64,000 nucleotides of DNA, from contig NC_026502.1 of NCBI RefSeq assembly GCF_000182925.2, positions 3,968,001 to 4,032,000 on the forward strand. The letters run 5' to 3'. The notes below the pieces were generated by a model. It saw only the letters and a list, made by a program, of their open reading frames with translations, made no database searches and was not told the DNA's origin. The stretch is from Neurospora crassa OR74A (lineage: Eukaryota; Ascomycota; Sordariomycetes; Sordariales; Sordariaceae). Made by a program: the position numbers and the translations under genes. The first letter of the stretch is position 1; every line of letters begins with the position of its first letter. Positions 1 through 10,191 of the stretch are shown here, piece by piece.

Positions 1-511
1 GATAAGCTCCGATAAGCTACTCGGACAAGGGTCACTTCGCGAGCTGCCCCGCGAAAACAGCTGATTGAGCCCCGCTTCTCCAGCAGCTCTGCTGTGGGCT
101 CCACTTATTTTTCACTCACCAAATGCACAACACCTACCACAATTGAAGCACAGACCCGGCTTGGCAAACAAATTCGTCCCGCGTGCCGGATCCGATTGTG
201 AGCCGCCTCTGGACCCGACCCGGACTCCATCACGCCGCCCCCACGATTCCAGTCCAGTGTGAGTCCCGCCCAGGCCGCGGACTTCGAATCTCGAACCCTT
301 GACTGTGTCCGAGACATTCCCACTTCCCGGCGACGCGGACTCGACTAAGACGACAACAGCGACAGCATAGGCGCTCGCCCGTCCCAAACCCCATTTGATT
401 GCGCCGTCGCTTTTGCTCCCTCGGTCCCGGCGTGCGACATCTCATACCAATCGCCTTGCGCAACAACCCAAAAGATACCCATCGCGCACCCATCCACATA
501 CAACGTACAAA
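1..511. other. Upstream flank of the bL28m gene
   Basis: No convincing coding sequence is visible here. The stretch is moderately GC-rich and ends directly at the bL28m start codon. The reading frame of that gene stays open upstream to about 395, but no conserved residues appear there and it looks like 5' leader. Confidence 0.4.
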
Positions 512-1336
512 ATGTCGTCCTTCCTCGTCCGCCCCTTCTGCCTCCGGGCCACCACCACCACCACCACCACCACCACCACCACCGCCCTCGTCCAGCAGCA
601 ACTCCGCGCCCTAACAACCACCACGGCCCTAACCTACCACCAACCGCGCGTGCCCTCCTCCGCCATCCCCATCCCCAACGTCTCCGGCCGCGTGCCCCTC
701 CCCGACTCTACCCCCGTCCCCGAGGACTTCAAGATCGAAATCCCTTCGTACCCGTACGGCCCCCGCCGCGTCTACCACCAATCCAACACGGGTCTGTACG
801 GCTCCGCCCTGATCCGCTTCGGCAACAACGTCTCCAAGCGCAACGAAATCAAGACGCGCCGCAAATGGCGTCCCAACGTGCAGCAAAAGCGGCTCTGGTC
901 CAAGTCTCTGGGGGTCTTTGTGCGCACGCGCGTGACCACTCGCGTCTTGCGCACCATTGACAAAGTCGGGGGTTTGGACGAGTACTTGCTGGGCCACAAG
1001 GCGGCGCGCGTCAAGGAGCTGGGGCCCTGGGGGTGGATGTTACGGTGGCGGATCATGCAGACGCCTGAGATCAGGGAGCGGTTCGCCAAGGAACGGGAGG
1101 CGCTGGGGTTGCCTCCTCGCAGAGAGGAAGATGAGGAAAAGAGTCTGGAGGAGCAGTTGAGGGAGTTTCAGGTTGCGGGCATCCAGTTTGCCGAGGGAAA
1201 GGCGCCTAAGACTAAGGGACAACTGAAGGAGGAGGCGGATCGGTTGATTAAGAAGTCGGAGACGGAGGAGTTTGGGCTGGGACAGGAGGAGGATCTGTTT
1301 ATGAAGGAGGAGCCGAAGCCCACCAAGATGGCGTAG
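512..1336 (+). CDS. MRPL24: Mitochondrial large-subunit ribosomal protein bL28m (yeast MRPL24 type)
   Basis: Encodes a single-exon 274-residue protein of the mitochondrial ribosome large subunit. Residues 1-35 are Thr/Arg-rich without acidic residues (a run of about 11 Thr coded by ACC repeats) and look like a mitochondrial targeting peptide. The L28 core lies around residues 85-165, with GNNVSKRNEIKTRRKWRPNV followed by KSLGVFVRTRVTTRVLRTID and KVGGLDEYLL, typical of fungal bL28m. The C-terminal 100 residues are a charged fungal extension. I chose the ATG at 512 over the in-frame upstream ATG at 395 because it has a good context and is followed at once by the basic presequence. The gene converges on the aspartate aminotransferase gene downstream. 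Family assignment comes from motif recognition; import into mitochondria is inferred. Confidence 0.9.
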   Translation: MSSFLVRPFCLRATTTTTTTTTTTALVQQQLRALTTTTALTYHQPRVPSSAIPIPNVSGRVPLPDSTPVPEDFKIEIPSYPYGPRRVYHQSNTGLYGSALIRFGNNVSKRNEIKTRRKWRPNVQQKRLWSKSLGVFVRTRVTTRVLRTIDKVGGLDEYLLGHKAARVKELGPWGWMLRWRIMQTPEIRERFAKEREALGLPPRREEDEEKSLEEQLREFQVAGIQFAEGKAPKTKGQLKEEADRLIKKSETEEFGLGQEEDLFMKEEPKPTKMA

Positions 1337-1892
1337 GGAAATTCGGTCTTTTGAACAGGGTCTGATTACCGTCTGGTCGATGGAGAGGTGACGGCTGTAC
1401 CATATATCTTTGTGTATAAAAATGGGATTTTAGAGATTGGGAAGCAAAGTGTTGTGGATGATTGGACTTCGTGATACGAGTGAGTTTATCCAACGGATTC
1501 GCAGTATCCTGTCGAGAGCTATCTACGGGTGTAAAACATTCATGTCTCGGTCTACTGACGATGGCCAAAACAAGAGTCTAAGCAGATGAGCCTGCTTGAG
1601 CCTGCTCGAGAACCGGCGACTTTGACACTTTCTTAAGGATCCAAGTCCAACAATGCAAAATCATGCCCGAGGAGCTACTCCATAGACTTCTGAATTCGTC
1701 ATGTACCATTATTCATCATACAAGCTACGTAAAAAGCCAAAACCGCCCCCTTTTTGTGTACCATTCAAAAAAACAGAAAAAAAAAAAAAAAGAGAAACCA
1801 TCATTAAGTCCGGCCACAACCAGCCAACCAACTCCAAACTGCCTTTTATCACTTTTTTGCAAGTCTAAAACTTTTTTTGTCCGTCCACACAT
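1337..1892. other. Convergent 3' intergenic spacer
   Basis: This separates the stop codons of bL28m (plus strand) and aspartate aminotransferase (minus strand). It should hold both 3' UTRs. An A-rich tract lies at about 1768-1793. No coding sequence was seen. Confidence 0.5.
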
Positions 1893-3565
1893 CTAACCCT
1901 TGACCTTGAAAATGGCCTCGGCGAGACGGCCAACGTTCTCGCTAGTGATACCAGCGACAGAGATACGGCCGTCCTTGGTGGCATACACGCTGTGCTCCTT
2001 GGCCAGCTTCTCCATCTGCTCGGGGGTCAGACCGGTGTAGGCAAACATGCCGATCTGGCTGGTGATGTGGCTCCAGTCGTGCTTGCTGCCGAGCTTCTCG
2101 AGGTTCTCCTTGAGGAGGGCGCGCATCTTGATGATGCGGTCAGCCATCTCCTTGACCTCGGTAAGCCACTGCTCGTAGAGCTCGGGGGTGTTGAGGATCT
2201 CGGCGGCGATGCGGGCACCGTGAATGGGGGGGTTGGAGTAGAGAGGGCGGACCAGAATCTTGACCTGCGAGTCAACGCGCTTCTTCTCGTCGGCGTCGGC
2301 ACAGACAATGGAGAAGGCACCAACACGCTCGCCGTAGAGACCCATGTTCTTGGCGAAGGACTGGGCAAGGCAGATGTTGTGGCCCTGCTCGACAAAGTAG
2401 CGAACAGCAAAAGCGTCCTTGTGGATGTCGCCGGAAGCGAAACCCTGGTAGGCCATGTCGAAGAAGGAGTAGTGGCCCTTGTCCTTGACGACGGCCTCGA
2501 TCTCCTTCCACTGCTCGGGGGTGGGGTCGACACCGGTGGGGTTGTGGGCGCAGGCGTGGAAGAGGAAGATGGAGCTGTTGGGGGCAGCCTTGAGGTCGCG
2601 GATCAGACCCTCAAAGTCGAGGCCGATGGTGTTCTTGTCGTAGTAGGCATACTGGGCGACCTCGAGACCGGAGTCGCGGAAGACGGCGCCGTGGTTGGCC
2701 CACGAAGGGGTGGGGATGTAGATCTTCTTGGCTCCGGGGAAGAAGCGGTTGAGGAATTCACCACCAATGCGGAGGGCACCGGTACCCGAGATGGACTGGG
2801 TGATGACAAGACGGTCCAGGGCGGAGCTGTCCTTGCCGTAGGCGAGAACGGCGGCGGCCTTGGTGAACTCGGGGACACCAGTGATGCCTGCGTACTCCTT
2901 GTTCATGCGGGAGTGGATGACCTTGTCCTCGGCCTTGCGGACGGAGGGGAGGACGTAAGGCTTGCCCTTGTCATCGCGGTAGGCACCGACACCTGTCCGG
3001 ATCGGTTAGCTGTTGTTGAAGCTGGTCGCGGTTTTCATTATGTCATGGTGGTAGATGGTGGTGGAGTCGCCGGTAGGATGAGGGGCACATGGCATGCGCT
3101 CGGGGTATTGACATACCGAGATTGATCTTCTTGTCGAAGGTGTCGGCCTTGAAAGCTTCCGTGATACCTGGACGATGTCAGTTTGTGTAAGTCTTGATGT
3201 TAACGTCGCGCATTACGTACCGAGAATGGCCTGTCAGACGCGACGAAGAGGGCGGGGTTAGCGACAGGCAAAGACGGACACACAGCGCGAGGACGGAGAT
3301 AGCTCGGGCTAAGTAGCTTGAAGCTATGTTGAGGTGTGGGAATCTGGGGAATGACCACATACATCCTGTTGCGCGTGTAATCATGGTTAGTATCATATCA
3401 TATCGATAGGTACCTCTACCGATGGAAAAAGGAACTTACAGGAGGACCTTGGGGGACGTTGGCCCAGAACGAGGCGGCGCGGACAGCAAGCAAGCTGCGA
3501 CCAGGGGAAGCAAAAGCGCTTCTGACAGCAGCTCTGCGCGTGACAAGTCTGACCGAGGAAAGCAT
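1893..3565 (-). CDS. AAT1: Aspartate aminotransferase, mitochondrial, five exons including 3-nt and 10-nt micro-exons
   Basis: PLP-dependent transaminase interconverting aspartate + 2-oxoglutarate with oxaloacetate + glutamate, as in the malate-aspartate shuttle. Minus-strand exons I derive: 3565-3440, 3365-3363, 3230-3221, 3167-3117 and 2992-1893, giving 429 residues, the usual length. Residues 1-30 form an Arg/Ala-rich presequence, followed by [12 protein letters not shown], then D (the 3-nt exon), then [18 protein letters not shown] and [24 protein letters not shown] carries the PLP lysine (K278). [11 protein letters not shown] and [13 protein letters not shown] are class-I aminotransferase signatures. 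All four introns (74, 132, 53, 124 nt) start GTAAGT, GTATGT, GTACGT or GTATGT and end CAG; intron 1 has a CTAAC branch site. Reading frame is kept exactly across every junction. The exon structure is my manual model; the enzyme identity is certain. Confidence 0.93.
3221..3230 (-). other. 10-nt micro-exon (encodes AIL plus one base of Gly) of aspartate aminotransferase
   Basis: Minus strand reads CTGACAG, GCCATTCTCG, GTACGTAATG. The ten bases supply Ala-Ile-Leu and the first base of Gly, completed by the next exon (GTATCACGG), yielding [12 protein letters not shown]. Skipping would break the frame, so both flanking introns must be removed. Confidence 0.85.
3363..3365 (-). other. 3-nt micro-exon (GAT, one Asp codon) of aspartate aminotransferase
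   Basis: On the minus strand the sequence reads GCGCAACAG, GAT, GTATGTGG: an acceptor directly followed by three bases and a donor. Splicing adds exactly one codon, giving QGPP-D-AILG. The motif GPPDAILG is conserved in mitochondrial aspartate aminotransferases from fungi to mammals, which is why I believe this exon rather than skipping. Skipping would stay in frame and delete only this Asp. Confidence 0.8.
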
Positions 3566-4961
3566 CGTGGGCGATTTTGCTGTCGACAGAGAAGAATCGA
3601 TGGGAAGACAGTCGGGTGGTGATGGTGGTGAGAGGAAGGACAGGAGGAGAGAGGGAAAGAGGACGATCAAAAGGGAAGGGGGAGGGGACAGCTCCCGTCT
3701 TTAGAAGTGGAAGAAGGTGTGAGCCTAGATCGGCCTTGGTGTCGAGCTCGTCGGATGATTCACACACGACGGGAGGGACCAAAGCCAATCTCCAATGATG
3801 CTGTTTCCTTAGCTCCATTCAGCGACGTTACAGCGGTCTCCCCACTGTCTGCGACCACTGCCGTTCAGTCGCCAAGCCCAGGGCCATCAATGGCCTCAAT
3901 TTAGGTAGCGCCACATGCTGGAGTGGAGCTTCACCTCCAGTTGATGGCGGGTTGACCCGGGGCGTCCGTCATGTCAAAAGCATGAGTGGCACTTGGTGGT
4001 CTCGGGCGCTGTCGGATTGTGGTCCAAAAACTTTTCTCGACCCCCCTTCAATCAATCAATCCCCTCACAGCGACGGACTCCTCTCAGCAGAAGAGTCAGA
4101 CCCCTCACAGCCCAGTTTACGACAACGATCAGCTCACAAGGAACTAACTCCCCAAGCTCAACAAGCTTCCCCCTCACCAAAATTTCCCTCGTCTTCGCTA
4201 ACGGCATCTCGGATTCGTTTTCCGCCACAGACCAACTCCCAGCCATCCCAATGTAACGACATCATGTTGAGATTGAATCGCCATGGACGAGGTCGAATGC
4301 GATGAAATGCGTCTATGACTCGTGACTGAGCTCCGATGGTCGGCATCGCTGTTAACCTTGATAGTCTCGAGATGAGCTATATAACATGGTGTTGGTACCA
4401 GAATGTCATCGCAGGCCTTTTAATATCATGCGACGGACCGACGATTTTCCCTGACTTTTGGGGATGAACTCGTTCTTATGACGGCACTTGTTACTCGACT
4501 GGTCTCTCCCGAGATGGGACACGCCTTGGATGATGTGGAAGCAAGCTCATTTTATTCCCGAGTGAAATTTTAATTGCACAGACTCGTCTCTTCATCGACG
4601 AACTCGAATACCACCTCGGACTCATCAACACAAGTCAGAGATGTGCGGTCAAATGTCTATGCTGTATTTCTTACCTCTCATCTTTCCCCGTTGACTTTCA
4701 CGGGCAATATGGCCGTCATGTCAAGTGCATGATTACCTACGGACATCCGCCATGGGGAAATAGTCTTCATCAAAACTCTGATCACAGAAGTTTGTGAGGG
4801 TAGAGAGAAGTCTCCGCGAGGAGGGAGAGTGAAAAGGGCCCTTGACAGAGTACAAAAAGGAGACCCAACGATGTCAACGTTAATGAAGGTTGCAACATCA
4901 GACACCTCAGTTGACTTTCACAAGGTCACAAACACCTTACCCAAACCCAAAGCCAGCCAAA
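3566..4961. other. Intergenic region between aspartate aminotransferase and the CFEM gene
   Basis: Divergent promoter space of about 1.4 kb. Short open frames on both strands have no conserved content. No RNA gene or repeat stands out. Confidence 0.5.
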
Positions 4962-5355
4962 ATGCAGTACACCACCATCCTCATCACTCTCCTCTCCTCT
5001 CCTCCATCGCCTTCACCTCGGCGCGCCCGCAAACCAGCCCTCCTCCAGTCGCCTCTTGCCCCATCACTGCTCAGATGCCCGAGTGCGGTGTACGTCAAGG
5101 ACAGACACTCGCCATTTTATCTTGACCGGCACAGGCCGACTAATAGACAAGATACTCAAGTGCCCTGTATTTCCGACGCCGCCATCGAAACCGGTTGCAC
5201 CAAGTACATAGACTTTAAGTGCCAGTGCCGGGATGCCGCGGCCATACAAGCTGCTGTGATGCCCTTGTGTCGCTCAGGCTTGTGGTGCTGCTCTTGCTCC
5301 CGTGGTCGGACAGGTTGCGAATACCATCTGCGAGCAGTGTGTCACCAAGGCCTAG
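4962..5355 (+). pseudogene. CFEM-domain small secreted protein gene, apparently frame-broken twice
   Basis: A signal-peptide-like start (MQYTTILITLLSS) is followed, in another frame, by IAFTSARPQTSPPPVASCPI and TAQMPEC. An intron (about 5088-5160, donor GTGTACGT, acceptor CTCAAG) then joins to VPCISDAAIETGCTKYIDF, KCQCRDAAAIQAAVMP, and after another frame change to ACGAALAPVVGQVANTICE and QCVTKA with stop at 5353-5355. The Cys spacing and PCISDAA, KCQC and ICEQC blocks match the CFEM family of fungal cell-surface/secreted proteins (some bind haem). The first shift lies in a CTCTCC repeat near 4990-5005. The second lies at CCC near 5260-5263, where one base too many turns MPCVAQACG into another frame. 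The rest of the protein is well preserved, so this is either a recent pseudogene or two sequence errors in simple runs. Confidence 0.65.
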
Positions 5356-6061
5356 GTCGTCCTGGGGACGAGCAGGAGGAAGAGCCTGTGGGATTAGGGG
5401 TAGCAGGCTGTTGGTTGAACCCGTCGACGAGCTGTTGTTCGTAGATGGAATTCGGGCAGGAGGAAGGAGGCGTATGCATCTCTTTTTTAAGAAAATATGG
5501 GAAGTTTTGAACTGGTCGGTTCCTCCAGCCATTGCGATCCATGAACCAATCCTCCATGACAGTCACAAGGTCTTGAACAGAGGCATCGGCGCGAGTGCAG
5601 CAGTCTCAGCAGGTCTATCATTAGCTTTCGCCAAACACGCAATCACCGATGGACCTCCCTGATGACACCTCACGATTGACCAATCTGATTGATATCACGT
5701 CACCAACTGATGATAAAGTAACCCTACCTGCCAGGAACCGACCGGCTGGGAAACTCGGGGTAATAAGGCGGCGAGGGCGGGCCAACAATGTCCGTCGCTG
5801 TCAACAATTGGATGATGCCAAGCCTGGGCTCGACTAACACGTCTAGATCTCTTGAAATCCGGGGTAGCAACCTCCGCCCTCCCCAAATAGGAAATTGCGC
5901 AAAAGACATTCGATCAGTGTTAGTGACGTGATGATGGGTGAGGTCGAGTTTCTATTAATACATAAGTCCATAACATCGCAGCATGAAATAATGATGTCAG
6001 TCTTTTGGCTCATCATTGACTCTCTCTGTCTCCTCTGCCCCCTCGAAGACAAACTGTCAAG
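5356..6061. other. Intergenic region upstream of the mannanase gene
   Basis: About 700 bp with only short, unconserved open frames. It presumably contains the mannanase promoter; I did not identify a specific regulatory site with confidence. Confidence 0.4.
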
Positions 6062-7441
6062 ATGCATCAAGCCCACTTCCTTTCGTTCCTCTTAATGCTC
6101 GCCACCGGCGTCTCAGCAGCCCCCGCCGGCAAAGACAAAGTCCCCAAGGGCTTCGTCACTGCCGAGGGCGACCACTTCAAGCTCGACGGCAAGGATTTCT
6201 ACTTTGCTGGTAGCAACGCCTACTACTTCCCTTTCAACGTCCGTCGTCGTACCTTACCTTGATCACCTACCCACCTCATTCATCCATACTCACTTCATCT
6301 ATGTAGAACAAATCCGACATCGAAAAAGGCATGACCGCCGCCCGCGCCGCCGGCCTCACCGTCTTTCGTACCTGGGGATTCAACGACAAAAACCGCACCT
6401 ACATCCCCACCGGCCTCCCGCAGTACGGCAACGAAGGCGCCGGCGACCCCACCAACACCGTACTCCAGTGGTGTGAGGCAGACGGCACACAAACCATTGA
6501 CGTCTCCCCCTTTGACAAGGTCGTCGACTCCGCTTCCCAAACAGGAATCAAGCTCATCGTAGCATTGACGAACAACTGGGCCGACTATGGCGGGATGGAT
6601 GTCTACACTGTTAATCTGGGGGGGAAGTACCATGATGACTTTTATACGGTACCGATAATCAAGGAGGCTTACAAAAAGTATGTGAAGGCGATGGTGACAA
6701 GGTATCGAGACTCAAAAGCGATAATGGCGTGGGAATTGGCGAATGAGCCTCGGTGTGGTGCGGATGAGAAGAGGAATCTGCCGAGGAGTAAGAGGTGTAC
6801 GACGGAGACGGTGACGGGGTGGATTGAGGAGATGAGTGCGTATGTGAAGAGTTTGGATGGGAATCATTTGGTGACGTGGGGTGGGGAGGGGGGGTTTAAT
6901 AGGGGCGGGTGGGATGGGTTCTATAATGGGGCGGATGGAGGGGATTTCGATAGGGAGTTGAGGTTGAGGAATGTGGATTTTGGGACGGTGCATTTGTATC
7001 CTGATGTGAGTTTTCTCTGTCCACCCTCCTGAAGGCTACTATTACTTTGGATAAGGAGGAACTGACAATGTCAACCGACAGTGGTGGTCAAAGAGCGTCG
7101 AGTGGTCCAACCAATGGATCCGCGACCACGCCGCTTCGGGCCGTGCCGCCAACAAGCCCGTCGTGCTCGAGGAGTACGGGTGGATGACTGACAAGGGCCG
7201 TCTGGACCAACTTGGCCAGGTAAAGGACGAGACCAGACTTGAGGTCATTGGCGGATGGCAGAAGATTGCCATCCAGGAGAAGTTGGCCGGCGACTTGTAC
7301 TGGCAATTTGGCTATGGCGGGTATTCGTACGGACGCAATCATGATGATTCGTTCACCATCTACTTGGAGGATGACGAGGCCAAGGAGTTGGTGTATAAGC
7401 ATGCCGAGGAGGTGCAGAAGTTGAATGAGCGAGGGCATTAG
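6062..7441 (+). CDS. gh5-7: Secreted endo-1,4-beta-mannanase, GH5 subfamily 7
   Basis: Hydrolyses internal beta-1,4 bonds in mannan, galactomannan or glucomannan outside the cell. Exons 6062-6238, 6307-7005 and 7082-7441 give 411 residues; introns of 68 and 76 nt are in frame phase 0. Residues 1-19 are a signal peptide ([19 protein letters not shown]). The catalytic domain starts with [20 protein letters not shown] and [10 protein letters not shown]. The acid/base Glu is in WELANEPRC (E206) and the nucleophile is in VVLEEYGW (E323), as in fungal GH5_7 enzymes. There is no separate carbohydrate-binding module. It lies next to aspartate aminotransferase as in Neurospora, where the orthologue is, as I recall, named gh5-7. 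Early codons favour C at the third base while the middle exon is GT-rich, an internal composition shift without other sign of transfer. Confidence 0.93.
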
Positions 7442-8036
7442 CGGTATGGAGAGTGACAGGGGCTTGGTGATTCTAACTTCTAATTCTCAATTCTGGGAGG
7501 AACGATGCTTTCGTTTCTTTTTCATTTCATCTGTCCCTTGGCGCAGTTTCACTTCAGCTTTGTGATGATGGTCATGCTGGAGGCGACATGAAGCCAAGCC
7601 AGGCTGAGGCCGTATGGTTAGTGGCGATCAGTATGCGGACGCGTCGAAATAAGCGTAATTCCATCAAACACCAAGAAGCCAAGAAGTTACAGATTAGGTG
7701 CTTGTACAAGCTTCCAAGCCGGGAGATCACTTGGGTTTTGCGGCTGAGCATCGGACTTTTTGTGGTCATTGTCCCGTTTGGCTGTCTTGGCTAGTAGTAT
7801 CTTTTCCGGGATTTGTTTCTTTTACTTGCCCTCTTCGAAGTGAACTGAGATCGGCAGTCAAGACCATGTGTACGGTTAACTATAAGAAGAGAAGCTGGCC
7901 TAGGTACCTCAATCCTTTGCGGTTGATTACATCAACAACTAAAAACACCTCTTACCCTCCCCCATCGTGCAACTTCAAACGGCAACGCTCAACTCGAACA
8001 TCATCATACCCTCACATACTTACCTTACCAGCAAAA
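7442..8036. other. Spacer between mannanase and small secreted protein
   Basis: About 600 bp containing the mannanase 3' UTR and the upstream region of the next gene. No conserved coding sequence or RNA was seen. Confidence 0.45.
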
Positions 8037-8243
8037 ATGCAACTCACCACCAAAATCCTCATCCTCTTCGGCATAACAGCAGCAGCAGCAGCAGCCTCGC
8101 CAGCAATCGCGGCTTACACCGGTCCCTGTTCGGTAACCCAATGCGGAGCTTCCGGGGTAGCCTGTCCGAGAGGATACCTGTGCGTTCCCTGGCCTTCGTT
8201 CGATCCCGCACTGAGAGAGGGGTGTACGTGTAGTCATGCCTAG
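8037..8243 (+). CDS. Small cysteine-rich secreted protein, function unknown
   Basis: A 68-residue single-exon reading frame. Residues 1 to about 25 form a strong signal peptide (basic MQLTTK, a hydrophobic core, then an Ala run coded by GCA repeats and ASPAIAA). The mature part, about 43 residues, has six cysteines spaced C-x4-C-x6-C-x5-C-x13-C-x1-C and includes GPCSVTQCGASGVACPRGYLC. Six cysteines in so short a chain suggest three disulfides and an extracellular role, as in effector-like or antimicrobial peptides, but I do not recognise the family. ATG context is AAAAATGC, typical of this genome. It follows two other secreted-protein genes on the same strand. Confidence 0.65.
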   Translation: MQLTTKILILFGITAAAAAASPAIAAYTGPCSVTQCGASGVACPRGYLCVPWPSFDPALREGCTCSHA

Positions 8244-8606
8244 ACTAGTGGATTCGGACAAGGTACCGACCTCTACTTTTACCAGTGAGTCTAGAATCAG
8301 TCACATTTTTATTTTTGTGATTTTGGGAGGTGCTGACTGACTGAATGATAGATAAATGTTCAGGGCGGTCGGCGACGAGTCTGGGGTTACACACACTGAC
8401 AGCAATCTGGGGGAAAGGAATGACGGTCAGGCTGAAAATAAGGCTTCATATTGGTTCGTTATCAGAGAAGATCAGGCCTGCGATTTGCTTTCATGTGATT
8501 TTTCCCAGTCAAACAGTCAAACTTGACTTATCCCTTTTCTGTACCTACCCAGCCTCAAAAAAAACCCAAGCATCTCACGATCAAACTTCCCAAAAGTTCT
8601 ACCTAG

Positions 8607-8632
8607 TGTAGTGTAGTGTAGTGTAGTGTAGT
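8607..8632. repeat. Pentanucleotide tandem repeat (TAGTG)n
   Basis: About five tandem copies of TAGTG in intergenic DNA. Shorter copies of the same unit or its complement CACTA occur around 8743, 26217, 29680, 31253 and 32414, all outside genes. Confidence 0.85.
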
Positions 8633-8680
8633 ATCCTGTCCGACGAGTGAATGCAAACCATGGCACATCCATCCATCCGG

Positions 8681-8681
<1 letters not shown>

Positions 8682-8712
<31 letters not shown>
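8682..8712. repeat. 31-base poly(C) homopolymer
   Basis: An uninterrupted run of cytosines, 31 long as given. Length of such runs is error-prone in assemblies, so the exact number is uncertain. Confidence 0.9.
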
Positions 8713-8713
<1 letters not shown>

Positions 8714-9922
8714 ACCCATTCATTCAGCGAAGATAGTGTAGTGTAATAAGCGAGCTTCCATTTCCTCCCCCGGTGTTGACCGTTCATAGGTGGGTCCCCA
8801 AAAAGACGTTTCGGATCTGATAACTCTAAACAGCCGAACGGCGGCGGGTCCGGGTCTTTCACAGGTCCCAATACCGACCAAGACCAAGACCACAACACCA
8901 CCAACATCAACAGGGGATATCGCTGGACAAAGTTTTCCCACCCACTATGTACGCATCTATCCACACCACCAACACCGAACGGAACTATAATATCTCGTAT
9001 CCAGCGAATGCACTAGTGAAGGGCATCTGATAAGATCTGGCCCAGCCCGGGCCCATGGACAAATTAGGGATGGTACCAGAGCATGTAGACTAGGTAATCG
9101 ATCGCTCATTCCAGAGGGGATCATGGTTGACATTGCGGTGTTTTGATCGTAGCTTTGTTAGTGTAGGTTGCTGTCGTCCAGTCTCGTGTGAACAAAGTCG
9201 AACTAGGTGATCGACATTTCCAATCGCCAGATTAAGAAGTTAAGAACCCATGAGATGATGGAGATGGACAAATAACAAACACGTGGGTGCCACGCTGCCG
9301 GACCGAACGGATCGTACATATCCAAGATCGTGGTTCGCGGTGATCATCTACCTTGATGATCCAAACACTTCTATTGACTATACTTAGTTTTCTGGATAGA
9401 AGCTTCACTTGTCCTTCAATTGCTTCCAAAGCACACCACGCTCTAACCGAGTTCTGCTCAGTATGTACATAGCTCGTTCCCTTGAGACAACACTCCTCTT
9501 CGCGCACCGGATGAACTCGGACGGGAGGGTCAAAAGTCGTCATGTGGAGAAGGAAGGCTTCGAGACCAGACCAGGTCGTCGTCGTCGTCGTCCGGACCCC
9601 AAGTATGGCAACATGCGGTCTGGCTCATGCTAGTCGGCGTCACCCACCCAGGTTGGCTAGGCCAGGCCACCGAACGAACGAAGCCATTCAGCGCATCCCA
9701 CGATGCTACGTACTACGGTTCCGACCGTATTCACCATCTCGCGTGTTCTTCTCGTCTCCTGCTGGGTATGTATGTACCTCGCTTTGCTGCTAGCTGCTGG
9801 GGGGAACCCAGCAACTCGTTATAAACTTTTTCTTAGTGTGGTCCATGGTCCATGGTCTTGTTGGCTTGCGGCTGCCGGAGTGGCCGAACGGGGCGGGAAT
9901 CGGCAAGTGATTTTGTTTGATC

Positions 9923-9949
9923 TTATCAGATCATCTGATCATCTGATAA
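9923..9949. promoter_or_regulatory. GATA-containing inverted repeat upstream of the GNAT gene
   Basis: TTATCAGAT at 9923-9931 is mirrored by ATCTGATAA at 9941-9949, with ATCTGAT units between. It therefore presents outward GATA cores on both strands about 245 bases before the ATG. Another TTATCAGATC sits near 10058. Fungal GATA factors (NIT2/AreA and siderophore regulators) bind HGATAR; use here is inference only. Confidence 0.35.
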
Positions 9950-10191
9950 AAAAAACGCACACGAGCCCGCGGGATCTTGGGTCTATTTAAAGAGGAGGAA
10001 GTGGTGATACCGTCTTGCTCCCTTCCCCTTCTCCAATTGAAAGCTCAATAAATAGACCTTATCAGATCCTTCTTCCCTCCTTCCTTCTTTTTTTTCCTTT
10101 CCTTCCATTCAACCACCCACCCCATCCATTCCATCATTTATTCCTAGGTAGGTATCCAAAACCACCACCAAGATATAAAAAAAAGAAAAAA

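Larger units (their letters stand above)
8244..10191. other. Intergenic region with simple repeats
   Basis: About 1.95 kb without a supported gene. It holds TAGTG repeats at 8607-8632, a 31-base C run at 8682-8712, and a GATA-type inverted repeat near 9923-9949. The last 200 bases are CT-rich and appear to be the GNAT gene leader. Confidence 0.5.

Noticed and set aside
1992-3125. 377-codon open frame on the plus strand
   Set aside because: It is antisense to the aspartate aminotransferase exons and introns, Gly/Val/Leu-rich as expected from codon bias of the real gene, with no domain.
9877-9900. tRNA-like start (GGAGTGGCCGAACGG) resembling a Ser/Leu tRNA A box
   Set aside because: No anticodon arm, B box or acceptor pairing follows within 100 bases.
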